Below are positions 22,747 to 32,791 of a DNA stretch of 64,000 bases, one piece after another. Position 1 is the first letter of the stretch. The number at the start of each line of letters is the position of its first letter. The stretch lies in contig JBHGNT010000013.1 in the NCBI GenBank assembly GCA_043228905.1, positions 8,928,001 through 8,992,000 of the forward strand. Reading direction: 5' to 3'. Source of the stretch: Azolla caroliniana. Lineage: Eukaryota > Polypodiophyta. A program made the translations under genes and the position numbers. The notes under the pieces were generated by a model. It worked only from the letters and a program-made list of their open reading frames with translations, was not told the origin of the DNA and searched no databases.

Positions 22747-22948
22747 AATAAGTGACTAGCACCACGTGTCCTGAAGGTGAGTGGGGTGCTTCTAGTGCTT
22801 TGCATGTGCTTAAATAGGTACTAAATGAGTGGTGGCGAGGGGTGCTCCTAAAATTGTGGGTGCCTAGGTGGGTGGTGTAGGTGTAGCTAAACTATGGTTA
22901 ATCCTACCTACTACTATTTTTATTAATTTCAAGAAGGTGGGTGAGTCC

Positions 22949-24466
22949 TTATTCAGGGGGACACGTGGCCTCCTCCGTGGTGGCCTCCTTGTTTGTGCCG
23001 TGTGGCTCGGTAAACGGGTTGGTTGGTGTAGTCCCTCGATATGGTCGAAGTCGAAAACCATTGGCCCAACTTTTGACAGTGTCGCCAGCGAGTGTGCCGA
23101 GCTGGAACGTCCCGTTGAACTCGTCAATAATCCAGAATGGACCGGTCCACCGAAATCTTAATTTTCCCGGCATTGACCCAAGTCGTGTTTGAAAAAGAAG
23201 AACTAGTTTGCCGATGGTGAGCTCCTTCTCCAGCCCGTGTCGATGTCGATCCACGAAAGCCTTGCGTTGCCGTTGGCGTTGCTCGAGCTGGGCCATACTG
23301 TCTATCCTATCTTCGCCGAGTTCGAGGAGTTGTTCCAGCCGGTGTTGCTCGGATTGGGCCTCGGGGAGCCATGCTTTGACTTGAACTCGGAGGCTCGGGA
23401 CTTGGAACTCGACGGGCATTACGGCTTCTAACCCGAACGCCATTCGAAAGGGGGTTGATTGGATGCTTGTTTTGAAAGTCGTACGATATGCCCACAGCGC
23501 GCTCTGGAGTTTGTCATCCCAGTCGGTCCTGTTTTCATTGACGATCTTCTTCAGTATGGTTTGGAGGATTTTATTGGTCGATTCCGCCAAGCCATTCACT
23601 TGCGGGTAGTATGGTGTGCTTTTCTTGTGCACCACCGCGTAGTGGTGTGTAAGTTCACGTATTATATGATTGATGAAGTGCCCACCTTGATCACTAACGA
23701 GCTCGATTGGGCATCCGTAACGACACCAGAGATGCTCGTACACGAATTTAGCCGTGGATGCCGCCTTGTTATCTCGGAGTGCCTTAGCCTCGACCCATTT
23801 GGTGCAGTAATCCGTGGCAACGATAATATACCTATTCCTTGTTCGGGCCGCGGGTGGTTTGAAAGGGCCTACAAAAACCAAACCCCATTTTTGAAATGGG
23901 TCCAATGGAAGCATCGGCTGGTGTGGCATCCGTGACTGTTCCATTGGTTGCCCCAATCGTTGGCACAAATCGCACTGCCGGCAAAACTCGTGAGCATCTT
24001 TCATCGTTGTCGGCCACCACAATCCACTTTGCCAAACTTTCCTTGCCGTGGAATCCCCGGCATAGTGCCCCCCAGCTACTCCCTGGTGGGCTTCCTGAAG
24101 AACGGCGTTCTTCTCGAATTGCCGAATCGCTCGACGCCATATGCCGTCCGAGCCTTTGTGGTAGAGAATGTCCGAGACGAGGCAAAAATTCCGGCTACGC
24201 ACTGCTAGGCGTTTTCTCGTGTCAAGAGTCATGTGCTCGAGAGGTACATCGATAGTGAGAAAATGGGTCATCTCCGTGATCCATTCATCTCCGTTATCGT
24301 CTGGTATCGTGGTCAGGTTAAATAAGTTGGTGTCCGGTAGCTCGTCGTACGTTGTTTTCGCCGGTTCTCCTGACTCAAGACGGCTCAAGTAGTCGGCGAC
24401 GGTATGTTGTACCCCGGGTCGATGCTGAATTTGAAAATCAAACTCTTGTAGTAGGAGCATCCACCG
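22949..24466 (-). pseudogene. Ty3/gypsy pol of II-A, RNase H end and integrase
   Basis: An open frame of 503 residues (24460-22949) covers the end of RNase H (R-W-M-L-L-L-Q-E-F-D-F), the zinc region (H-Q-G-V-A-G-G-H, C-R-Q-C-D-L-C), the integrase core and the C-terminal domain (P-G-K-L-R-F-R-W-T-G-P-F). The second Asp (S-D-Q-G) and Glu (N-G-L-A-E-S-T) are present. The first Asp is valine: W-G-L-V-F-V-G-P, GTT at 23878-23876, residue 195. II-E keeps Asp here (W-G-L-D-F-V-G-P). The integrase should be inactive although the frame is open. Gag, protease and RT are missing; the gene is cut at 24466 by element T. Confidence 0.9.
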
Positions 24467-24756
24467 CGTATAGGTATACGGGAGGGTTAAGTGTAATGTG
24501 AAAGGTGTAATGTGGAATATGAAATGTGAATGTGTGAGTGTGTGAGTGTTAGGTGAGGTAAGTAGGTGTACCTACGTCCATTCGGCTTTTTGTAAAGATC
24601 TTATATAAACCCTCACTCATGGGGCATGAAAATAGGGAATATTGAAGTTACCCACAAACTGTGTCTGTCTTGATTCTCTCTCTCTCTCTCTCTCATTCGT
24701 TCTCTCTGTGCATCTCATCTCTCCCTCTCTCCTCTCACACTCGAACCCCCTTGGGA
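24467..24756 (+). repeat. Left terminal inverted repeat of T
   Basis: Pairs with 27165-26858. It includes a CT run (about 24677-24693) and a TATATAAA stretch near 24602. Confidence 0.85.
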
Positions 24757-25329
24757 ACGAATATTAATAGCTACCCTTATGTTTTTTTGTTTTAAATTTC
24801 TTCAGTTTGGTTTTTGAAATTTTCCATCGTGCCATCAAACTTCTGAAATTCTCGGTGATGCCCTTCCCTTTCTCTTCTTCTTTTCGGTTTCTTCATTCTT
24901 TCCTCTTTGCTCTTCTTTCTTCTCCTTCTCCCTTAGTTTTCTTGGTTCAGTCATCTCCTGCTCCATCCGGGCTGTCTCAATCGAATGTCTGTTTGTCTCT
25001 CTATGTAGGTCCTTTCTTCTTCTTCATCGTCTTTCTGATGCTCTATCTTCGTTTTCCTTTCCTTCGTCTCTTGTTGTGTGTTGTTGTTCTCTGTTTCGTT
25101 TGTCTTCGTGTTTTCATCTGCTTATAGCAACCACTACAGCTTCCATGGCTCCACTTCTTCTTCCTCTTCTTGTTCTTGATTCTTTACTTCTTTTTGGCAA
25201 AATCCTTCTTTTTGGCAAAATCCTTCTTTTTGGTGGTTGTCAACCTGATTTTCTGTTCATCAGCCAGCTGGCCGGTTGTCCGTGGCCTGTCTGTCGACTT
25301 TCTTTGTTTGATGGCCCCCATCGTCTGTT

Positions 25330-26250
25330 TGGCTGTCGCCTTTCTCGGTAGTAGCCGTCCACGGTCGTCGCTTGGCTCTCGGCTATCTTGGCAACCGTGC
25401 TAGTGCTTGGCCGATTGTCCCTCGGCCGCTCTTGTTGGGCCGTCTCTCGGCCTATTCTCGGTGCTCGGCTGTCGCTCTTGGCCATATATTGGTTGACACT
25501 CGACCGTTGCTCGGCTTCTTGGCCGCTTTCACCGCCATGCTTGGGCCGACTCTCTGCTTCTCGGCCATGGCTTCTTGGCCCTCTCGCAGCCGTGTCTTGG
25601 CCATATCACGGCCATTTATTTGCCGTGCTGTACTCTCGGCCGTCGCTGTCTGCCTTTCTCTGACGTCACTTGGCCAACTCTCGCAGGGTTCTCGGCCGTC
25701 ATTTGGCCGACTCTTGGCCACGTTTCTCAGCCGTACTCTCGGTTTGTCTCGTCCGTCACGCAGGGTCTCTCGCTTGGCCATCACTCGGTCGGTTCAGCCG
25801 CTACTATTCGACGGGCTCGGCCGGTTCTCTGTTTGGCTGTGACTTTCCGGCCACTTACGGGACTTTGGCCATACTCTCCGCCACTGTCCGGCCTTCTCGC
25901 GGTCGTGGTTTGGCTTCGGCTTCTCAGCCGCTTTCTCGGCTACGTCCTAGCCGTCAGTCGACCATATCTCGTAGCGATGCGCAGATGGCTCTCCGTCGTT
26001 TCTTGGCAGCTGCTTGGCCACGTCTGAACTGAAGTTCGGCTCTCAGCCGCATCTCGACCCTCTCTTTTAGTTGGTCTGGGTTTATTTGTGTCCGGTTGAC
26101 TGTCGGACGCCGATCATCTTTGTCCGTCGAACCATCTGTAGGGCCAGCCCTATCTGGTCGGCTGTCTCGGCCAAATTCTCTGGTTGTCTCAGTTGGCTTG
26201 AACTCTTCTTAGCTGCTTTCCAGGCCATCTCTCAGCCAACACTTCCTCAG
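25330..26250 (+). repeat. Degenerate CTCGGCC/CTTGGCC-rich region
   Basis: About 0.9 kb in which TCGGC, TTGGCC and TCGGCCG recur every 10-25 bases, with strong pyrimidine bias on the plus strand. Several frames of 110-156 codons are open here on both strands, as expected of biased composition. I see no protein domain. Confidence 0.7.
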
Positions 26251-26262
26251 TCGGCTCTTGGA

Positions 26263-26700
26263 TTACGTTTCTGTTTTGTTCCCTTTCTCTTTTGCTTCCT
26301 CATATTCTTCCAACATGCTCCTAAGTCCATTTTTCATGAGTTGGAAAAGAACATAATACTTCCTCTTCACGACCTTCACTTCTCCATTGCTATTCACTCC
26401 CATGACTGTGTCTAGCTTCCTTTTGAAAGCCTCCATGTTTAACTTGGAGCTCCACAGTACGGAGAGAAGGCCGAAGATGCACACATACAACATAGACAAA
26501 CACCTAGAGACGTAGAGAGCTAAACACATAGAGACGAACTCTGGGGTAGCTAGGGTTTTTTTGCAGAGAGAGTAACAAAATGGGGAAATGGGGATTGAAA
26601 GGCCCTGTCCATCAGGCCTTAGATACATTAGAAATAAAAGCAAGAGAAATCTCCATTCCCATCGCAGATTGGCTCTCAATAGAGAGTCCATATACACCAC
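26263..26700 (-). CDS. Unknown 145-residue frame inside element T
   Basis: I do not recognise it. The last 57 residues (from M-E-A-F-K-R-K-L-D) are charged and look like ordinary protein, with V-V-K-R-K-Y and E-E-Y-E-E-A-K. The first 80 are hydrophobic, Leu- and Cys-rich, and may be non-coding. It could be an exon captured from a host gene, as happens in Mutator-like elements, or chance. Confidence 0.2.
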   Translation of the reverse strand: MVYMDSLLRANLRWEWRFLLLLFLMYLRPDGQGLSIPISPFCYSLCKKTLATPEFVSMCLALYVSRCLSMLYVCIFGLLSVLWSSKLNMEAFKRKLDTVMGVNSNGEVKVVKRKYYVLFQLMKNGLRSMLEEYEEAKEKGNKTET

Positions 26701-26815
26701 TTTTTAACACAAAGACACAAACATGCAGTGAAGGAGACAGAGAGATTAGTGATGGAGAGGGAAAAGGAGAGATAGACTTCTTCTCAAGAGGGGTAGGCCG
26801 TAGGGCGTGCCATGT

Positions 26816-26916
26816 GTTTATGGGTGGGGGGTGGAGCCAAGATCGGCTCCACCCCCCTCCCAAGGGGGTTCGAGTGTGAGAGGAGAGAGGGAGAGATGAG
26901 ATGCACAGAGAGAACG

Positions 26917-26959
<43 letters not shown>

Positions 26960-27191
26960 CAAGACAGACACAGTATGTGGGTAACTTCAATATTCCCTAT
27001 TTTCATGCCCCATGAGTCAGGATTTATATAAGATCTTTACAAAAAGCTGAATGGACGTAGGTACACCTACTTACCTCACCTAACACTCACACACTCACAC
27101 ATTCACATTTCATATTCCACATTACACCTTTCACATTACACTTAACCCTCCCATATACCTATACGGGTAACACCACCCCCCACCCATAAAC
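26816..27191. repeat. Unit bounded by 19-bp perfect inverted repeats
   Basis: GTTTATGGGTGGGGGGTGG at 26816-26834 recurs inverted at 27173-27191, just outside the right end of T. The right inverted repeat of T lies almost exactly between them. Inside the left copy a further hairpin GGGGGTGGAGCC / GGCTCCACCCCC starts at about 26827. Confidence 0.7.
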
Positions 27192-27192
27192 A

Positions 27193-27680
27193 AAAACTTT
27201 ATCTCCTTCGAGAAGTGTTTGGTCGGTTCTCGGGAGACGGTTGTACATTTGGTCAAATTCGGTGTACACTCCCGATGTGTTCATGTTCTTCCCCTTCTTC
27301 TCGATCCACTTCATCAACGTATGACGAGTCATCCTCGACGCATTTTCAAGCATATATTCAGCCAAAAGCGCCCTTTCAAATCCCACCCATGTTATTTGGG
27401 TGGCTTGAATCTCCCTTATACGGCCTTATAACCCAATAGTTACGACACACTTGAAGCTTGATATTTGCTTCTCTTCGATGACATCACGTTGTTGGATCTC
27501 CGTCTTGTATGTAGTAGGAAAATCCGTAATGTTTCTTCCACCAAATTGGCCCGTTATCTCAATGGTTCGGTCGATGGCCTTGTCTAAACTTGCATCATTA
27601 TCTCGAGCTCTCATCATATGCGCGACAATAGCCACCAACTTTGCCACTTCATCAGCTTGGGTGTTTGACGAAGAAGCCAT
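27193..27680 (-). pseudogene. Ty3/gypsy gag, N-terminal part (I-B)
   Basis: Starts at ATG 27680. The first 84 residues match the I-E gag start (G-x-F-x-G-x-x-x-x-x-F/Y-L/P-x-x-Y-K-T-E-I/M, then T/S-S-F). A stop at 27428-27426 and a frame change are followed by 27386-27190, matching the next gag stretch (F-x-x-x-Y-x-R-L-P-R-T-D-Q). It breaks off near 27193, beside element T. Confidence 0.8.
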
Positions 27681-27724
27681 CTTCTAATCTTCTATTTCAA
27701 GCACTTGATCCTTCCTACCGCCTC

Positions 27725-27742
27725 TTCACGTCGGGTTCACCA
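27725..27742 (-). other. Primer binding site of I-B
   Basis: TGGTGAACCCGACGTGAA on the minus strand, nine bases after the LTR end. The same 18 bases follow the I-E and I-F 5' LTRs. I could not name the tRNA. Confidence 0.75.
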
Positions 27743-27750
27743 CTTAATTA

Positions 27751-28777
27751 TGTCGTGAAAATCCGTCACTATGTGCGGATCACGAAGCAGAACCGCCAGG
27801 GTTATGGACGGGAAGGAAATAGGGCTCACACGCACAACACAAGCAAGACTTACACAAACAAGGCACGAGTATTCGTACGTGTTTGTGAAAAGGAGAGGTT
27901 CATGGGCAAGCCCGAATCAACCCCTAGTCACAAGGCGAACGAATGCACGTGAGGAAGACTTACACATGAACACACAAGGAAAAGGCTTACTTACACACAT
28001 GAGAGACAGAGTTTCGAATGCCTTTGTGAAAACAGAGGTGCATGGGCAAGCCCGAATGCTCCCTTGTTACAAGACACGTAAACACACAAGGGAAAGGCTT
28101 ACTTACACACACGAGAGACATAGTTTCGAATGCCTTTGTGAAAAGAGAAGTGCATGGGCAAGCCCGAACGCTCCCTTGTTACAAGACACGCGAACACACA
28201 AGCAAGGTTTACACATGTTACAATGGGTTGGATGCGAATATGACGGATTGTATATAAATGAATGGGGGAAGAGAGGTGGAGGAAAGAAGAGAGTGGAGTA
28301 TAGAAGGAGTTTCTTTGTTGATGATGCCTCTCGATGTTGTTTATCCTTCTTCTTCCGCTTTCCAATTGAGTAGAGCTTCTGCGTACCTTTTCCCTCCCCC
28401 CTCTCTTCACTAGAATAGGCTCTTATTTATATGTTTAGGATTGCTTGCCTTTTTACCCTAAAAAAATCTTGTCTATATGAGTCAACTTTTCTTTTCCTCA
28501 CTATTTTTGTTTTCGAGGCTCAAATTTCACATGCAAGATATTCTTGGAAATCTTTTTAGGTTAACTTTCTTATGCATATTTTCTTTTCTAATTTGGACAT
28601 CTGATGAGGAAATTATGAGCTTTTTTCTCTACTGTGCTCCTCATATCCATGCGTGTTTTCTTTTTTTCTCCCCATCTTTTTGTCTACTTTTGAAAACCGC
28701 TTCTAACTTTTATTTGGACTACTATTTTATTCTCTTTTGAGGGTGGTTTCACACTATGTGTCGAAAACATCATGACA
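27751..28777 (-). repeat. 5' LTR of I-B
   Basis: 1,027 bp on the minus strand, TGTCATGATG ... TTCACGACA. The half from 28777 to 28216 matches the 3' LTR piece at 7646-8260. The other half holds a tandem repeat (27880-28205). After the start of the LTR (28778-28781) is ATGG, close to the ACGG target of related elements. Confidence 0.85.
27880..28205 (+). repeat. Tandem repeat in I-B LTR, ~112-140 bp unit
   Basis: Three units share TTTGTGAAAA, TGCATGGGCAAGCCCGAA and TTACACACA. Two of them are spaced 112 bases apart (28021 and 28133). An open frame across them is a by-product of the repeat. Confidence 0.75.
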
Positions 28778-29640
28778 ATGGTCTACCTCAAAACAACAAA
28801 ATGGCGACCCCTCACTGCCTTTTATAGTGGTAAGGGGCATGGTTGTAACATACGTAGCATACCGTACACGTACAATACGTATGCTACGTATTTTATAAGT
28901 ATTCTAAATTTTTTTGATAAGTTCTTAGAATACGTATTTAAAGGTAAAATACGTTGAATACGTTGAGTACGTTTTGAATACGTTGAATACATCGAATACT
29001 TGAACACCATTGATGTTGAATGCAAAGATACTTGGAATTGGAATACTATATAGTAAATACCAATTATCTTTATTGCCCATGGATAAATGGTGTTTCAATA
29101 TTTACATAATTATTTTCTTTTTCTCTACTAAAAAACCCCTAGAAAATTAAATTTTAAATTATTTACAAATTTAGGCCTAGAAAAAATGACAGTTCCAAAC
29201 GGTTGAATACGTTTAGAATACGTCTGGGTATTCTAAAACGTACTCTATCTATAAAGTACGCCTTTTTTAACAACAATGGTACGGGGTGAGGCACATTACA
29301 AAAAGAGAGGCCAAATATCCCTTTCTTTCAATGGGGATATTTGCCTTGATCTTAAGCGAAGAGATTGATGGGGCCTTAACTCCCTCTCCTCAAAACACAT
29401 TATGCCCACTACCCAGTACACTTGTACTTAATGTACTCCCAATTAGTCTACATGTGCATGTGCACATAAGTGCACATCACATTTACACTTTATGATTTTT
29501 TTGTAGTGCACTTTTAACACCCTACATTTTACCCTTCCTTTTTACATTTGGTTTCTTATTCTTATTTTACAATTCTATCAAGTGCATGTGCAATGTTGCA
29601 CACCCCCATTTTATTCATCCCACTCGGTTTTCTCACTATG
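28778..29640. other. AT-rich gap with TACGT-rich island
   Basis: No gene seen. From about 28840 to 29280 ATACGT, GAATACGT and ATACGTTGA recur many times. ATACGTAGCATAC (28850-28862) pairs perfectly with GTATGCTACGTAT (28879-28891). The edges (ATGGTTGTAACA ... TTTTTTAACAACAATGG) are weakly inverted, so it may be a small non-autonomous DNA element. Bases 29290-29640 are AT-rich with nothing recognisable. Confidence 0.45.
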
Positions 29641-32157
29641 GCCGAAAATCCTCACGACATTGGCATGACCCTGGAGAGACCAACGACGAGATGACACACA
29701 AAGCATCTTCCGGGTAGCTTTGCCACGTTTGAAGCCTTGTGAGATAAATTTCCGCGATTGTTTAACCGACAGGTGGAGCAACGGGAGCTTGTTGGACAAT
29801 TGTATGCGGTATATCAGGAACCAAATGAGAAAATCTCACAATTCATCATCCGATTCTTGACACTGCTTAGTCAACTTACAAGGGCACCTCTGGAGGATGA
29901 GGCAAAAGCAATCTTTTTGGCCGCCCTCCGAGTGCCGCTCCGGGTGCCGCTCTGGACAATGCTATTAGTGCTAGACTTTAGGACTAGCACCATGGATGAA
30001 GTCATTGATCGAATGCGGGAAATGGATAAAGAACAAAACAATAATTACATGGCGATTGGGGCCCTACAACGAGTGTTGCCTAGAGAAGAAGACCTGCGAT
30101 TTCGACAGACAGTGGAGTGCACATAATGCCTCAACCCTTGCCACTCCACAGTGGAATGTACAATGCGGACACAATGCATGCTGTGTCACTCCTGGTCACA
30201 CACCATGGAGTGGTGTGAGTACAATCTATTAAATTGGCAAGCAGCACCGGTCCGACATATTGAGCCCTAGGGTGAGCAACGACCAGATGAGGACTGGTTT
30301 CAAGAAGATGATCGATATCGATCAAAACGCGGTTATCGCTATAATGACAAACGGCGAGAAGATTATGACCGGGGCCGATACGAAAGGGATTACTCTCTGG
30401 ATTATGACCGATGAAGAGACAAAAGAAGATTTTCGGAACGACGAGCGTACCCAAACTAGGACAGATGAGGATACCGCAATAATTGACGACACCTGAATAA
30501 CTGTAGAGGAAATTTTCGACGAGATGAGCATCGAGAGACGATCCGGGAATACCGACGAGAACTAGATACAAATTCATCCGCACCACAACCGGAGCAACGG
30601 AGGTCGGAAGATACCAACGGGATGAATTTTGGTATCCGGTCGGGAAACGCAGAAAAAGGGGAAATGAGTGGTAATTGGAAACTATATAGTTATTATTGTT
30701 GACAAGAAGGCCATTACAGTAGCAATTGCTTGAGAAAAGCCAAAGAGAAATAACTGGTAGTTAACATGGTGACCGCCGAAGTAATGGATGTACAAAAAGT
30801 CACCACTCGATTAAAAGGAAAGGTTGCGGAATGGGAAACTCAAGAGGCAATCCGGAAGCAGGCTACATAGTGGATACAAAAGGCTAATGAACGGAACATG
30901 GCCGAAGTGAAAGAACAGATCAAGTTCCCAGAAGCACCAATTGAGAGTAGGGACAACGACTCCTCCTAGCAAGCTTTGCAACAACGTTAGATTGCTGCCA
31001 CTGGGCCGACTTTTGCAATTGGTTCCCTGATTTACGGAAGGGTTAAAGTCGGCGTTATCACCACACAATTTGGAGCTGACACCGGCATTCTTCTCAAATC
31101 GGGGAGAAAGGACCGGGCAGTGGTAGACACAAGTAGTCCGGTAGTAACGGTCATCGTCAAGGGAAGTGAGGTACTAGGAACGATCATTGACGGAGGATTT
31201 GGTGTGAATGTAATCAACTTACGAACTTCAGAAACACTAGGCATCAAAGAATGGGAACCGTGCCCATTCTGGCTACGTATGGCATATACTAGTTTGGTCT
31301 GACCAATTGAACTCATCCGAAACCTAGACATCACGATCAGAGGTCATGCATTCCGCTATTTCCACCATGGTATTATTGGGAAGTCCATGGTTGAAAACAA
31401 CACACATTAAGCAGAATTGCGAGAAGAATGTGATAACCTTCAGATGAGGGAAAACTAAGGTCGGAGTACCAACCCAGGAATGGGCCGCTACATGCAAGCA
31501 ACTAACACCGCTATATGCTGAAAGAATCAATATGCTAGACACATTGACAGATGACGAAACTGACCAGTACTTAGATGAACATCCCAAGATCGTATCACTT
31601 TTCAAGGTAGATGTAGCAAATGTCGTCACGTCTTACATTACACACTGGGAGGACGAATTCGATGAGCCGAATCGGGAGGCGATCCGGAAACTTCGGCAAG
31701 CGCAGGAATCGTTAGAGCGAGAGATGGCCGTATCCCAACGAGTAAAGGCATCAAAACTGGAAGAGGTCGACCTCAGGACAATGGAGGTGCCCAGACCAGT
31801 CAATGTGGCGAAGGAAATGTCACCTAACAAAAAAACGGCAATGATTGAATTATTGAAAGAATTCAGGGATGTCTTTGCATGGCCCTATGAAGATATGCGG
31901 GGGTTGGACCCGAACCTGTATCAACATCAGATCCACCTCAGTAGAGATGCTAAATCGGTAGCGCAGAGATGTTACTAGATGAACCCGAACTATGTGCTGA
32001 AGGTAAACGAAGAGATTGACAAGTTGCTCACAGTGGGTTTTACCCGGCCAATGAAGCAAGCAACGTGGTTAAGTCCGATAGTCATCGTACCAAAGAAGAA
32101 CGGGAAAATCCGGGTCTATGTTGACTAACGAAAACTCAACGCAGCCACGGTGACAGA
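29640..32157 (+). pseudogene. Ty3/gypsy gag-pol remains, element II-B
   Basis: Plus-strand remains, in order: end of gag capsid (Q-V-E-Q-R-E-L-V, F-I-I-R-F), two CCHC knuckles near 30122-30220, a basic tail, a protease with D-G-G (Asp at 31189) followed by E-W-E-P-C-P-F-W-L-R-M, and the start of RT (E-M-S-P-N-K-K-T-A-M-I-E-L-L-K-E-F). It ends at about 32157 in the RT, before the catalytic site. Many stops and frameshifts; long dead. No LTR is attached. Confidence 0.85.
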
Positions 32158-32338
32158 TAGGGATCGACAACGATTCGGCTCAAGCCTAAACCATTGAGCT
32201 AAACCGGTTTTAAACGGCTTAGCGGCTCGACTCGGTTTAGCTCAGGTTTGAGCTTGACTAAATGGTTTGAGCTCAGTTCGGCTTGGCTTGAGCCTTGCCA
32301 AACCGGCTCAAACCAGTTACGCTGGTTAAGCCATTTAT
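32158..32338 (+). repeat. GGCTTGAGC/AACCGG short-repeat patch
   Basis: About 180 bases built of GGTTTGAGC, GGCTTGAGC, AAACCGG and their complements, between II-B and the Cop-D LTR. No coding sense. Confidence 0.5.
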
Positions 32339-32791
32339 GTAGTTTAGTAGTTAGGTGAATGAAAAGTTAATATGCGAAAGATTTGACAAACCTGTTCATC
32401 CGGATAGCAATAGAGAGAGTACAGGTTTAATGGAAACCTTACAAGACACAGATAGAGAGTGTGAGAGAGCAGAATAGCATAAACTATATTAAAAAAATAA
32501 TACTTTGTACATAGGATGTGCTCAGTGAGCACTTTTTATACAAGTCCACAAGGGATTGATAGAAGTACTATGTACTTCAATGCTCATACGTGCGGCTGAC
32601 ACTAACTATGAGGACCATGACTTCCTAGTAGTCTAGAAGCGTAGACCTCTAAATGGCCTACTAGTACACACGTGCGTTCGGATCTCCGATCCGGCTCTTG
32701 GTTCAAGATACTATTCGGACACTGATCCCGATACGATCCGGTTTTGGTTTATCTAGCTGATCTGGTTCCGGTTGAGCTTGCTCACTCAACA
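32339..32791 (-). repeat. 3' LTR of Cop-D
   Basis: Minus-strand LTR from TGTTGAGTGAGCAAGCTCAAC at 32791 to ...CTACA at 32339, with a TATA box on the minus strand (32540-32533). The start matches Cop-A, Cop-F and Cop-G. Confidence 0.8.

Larger units (their letters stand above)
24467..27165. mobile_element. Element T: 2.7-kb DNA transposon-like unit with ~300-bp terminal inverted repeats
   Basis: The ends are near-perfect inverted repeats of 290 bp (24467-24756) and 308 bp (26858-27165), starting CGTATAGGTATA. They differ by a few substitutions and by the length of a CT/GA run. Repeats this long fit Mutator-like elements, but I see no transposase and no target duplication: the left flank is II-A pol and the right flank is I-B gag. 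The middle holds a CTCGGCC-rich region and a small frame of unknown origin. It may be a non-autonomous element or an inverted duplication. Confidence 0.65.

Noticed and set aside
22868-23161. Plus-strand frame near the end of II-A pol
   Set aside because: Antisense shadow of the integrase C-terminus.
25372-26032. Several overlapping 110-156-codon open frames, both strands
   Set aside because: They lie in the CTCGGCC-rich region; composition alone keeps frames open, and no domain is seen.
26924-26957. GA microsatellite as a separate feature
   Set aside because: Part of the right inverted repeat of T; explains the length difference between its two ends.
24467-27165. Target duplication of element T
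   Set aside because: Bases next to the two ends (ATCCACCG and GGTAACAC) do not match, and the flanks belong to different elements.
27880-28205. CRISPR-like direct repeats
   Set aside because: Units are long, contiguous and inside an LTR; no spacers, and the DNA is eukaryotic.
27771-28373. 200-codon open frame
   Set aside because: It crosses the tandem repeat of the I-B LTR antisense to the element, and its end repeats in the other LTR (7643-7803). An LTR by-product.
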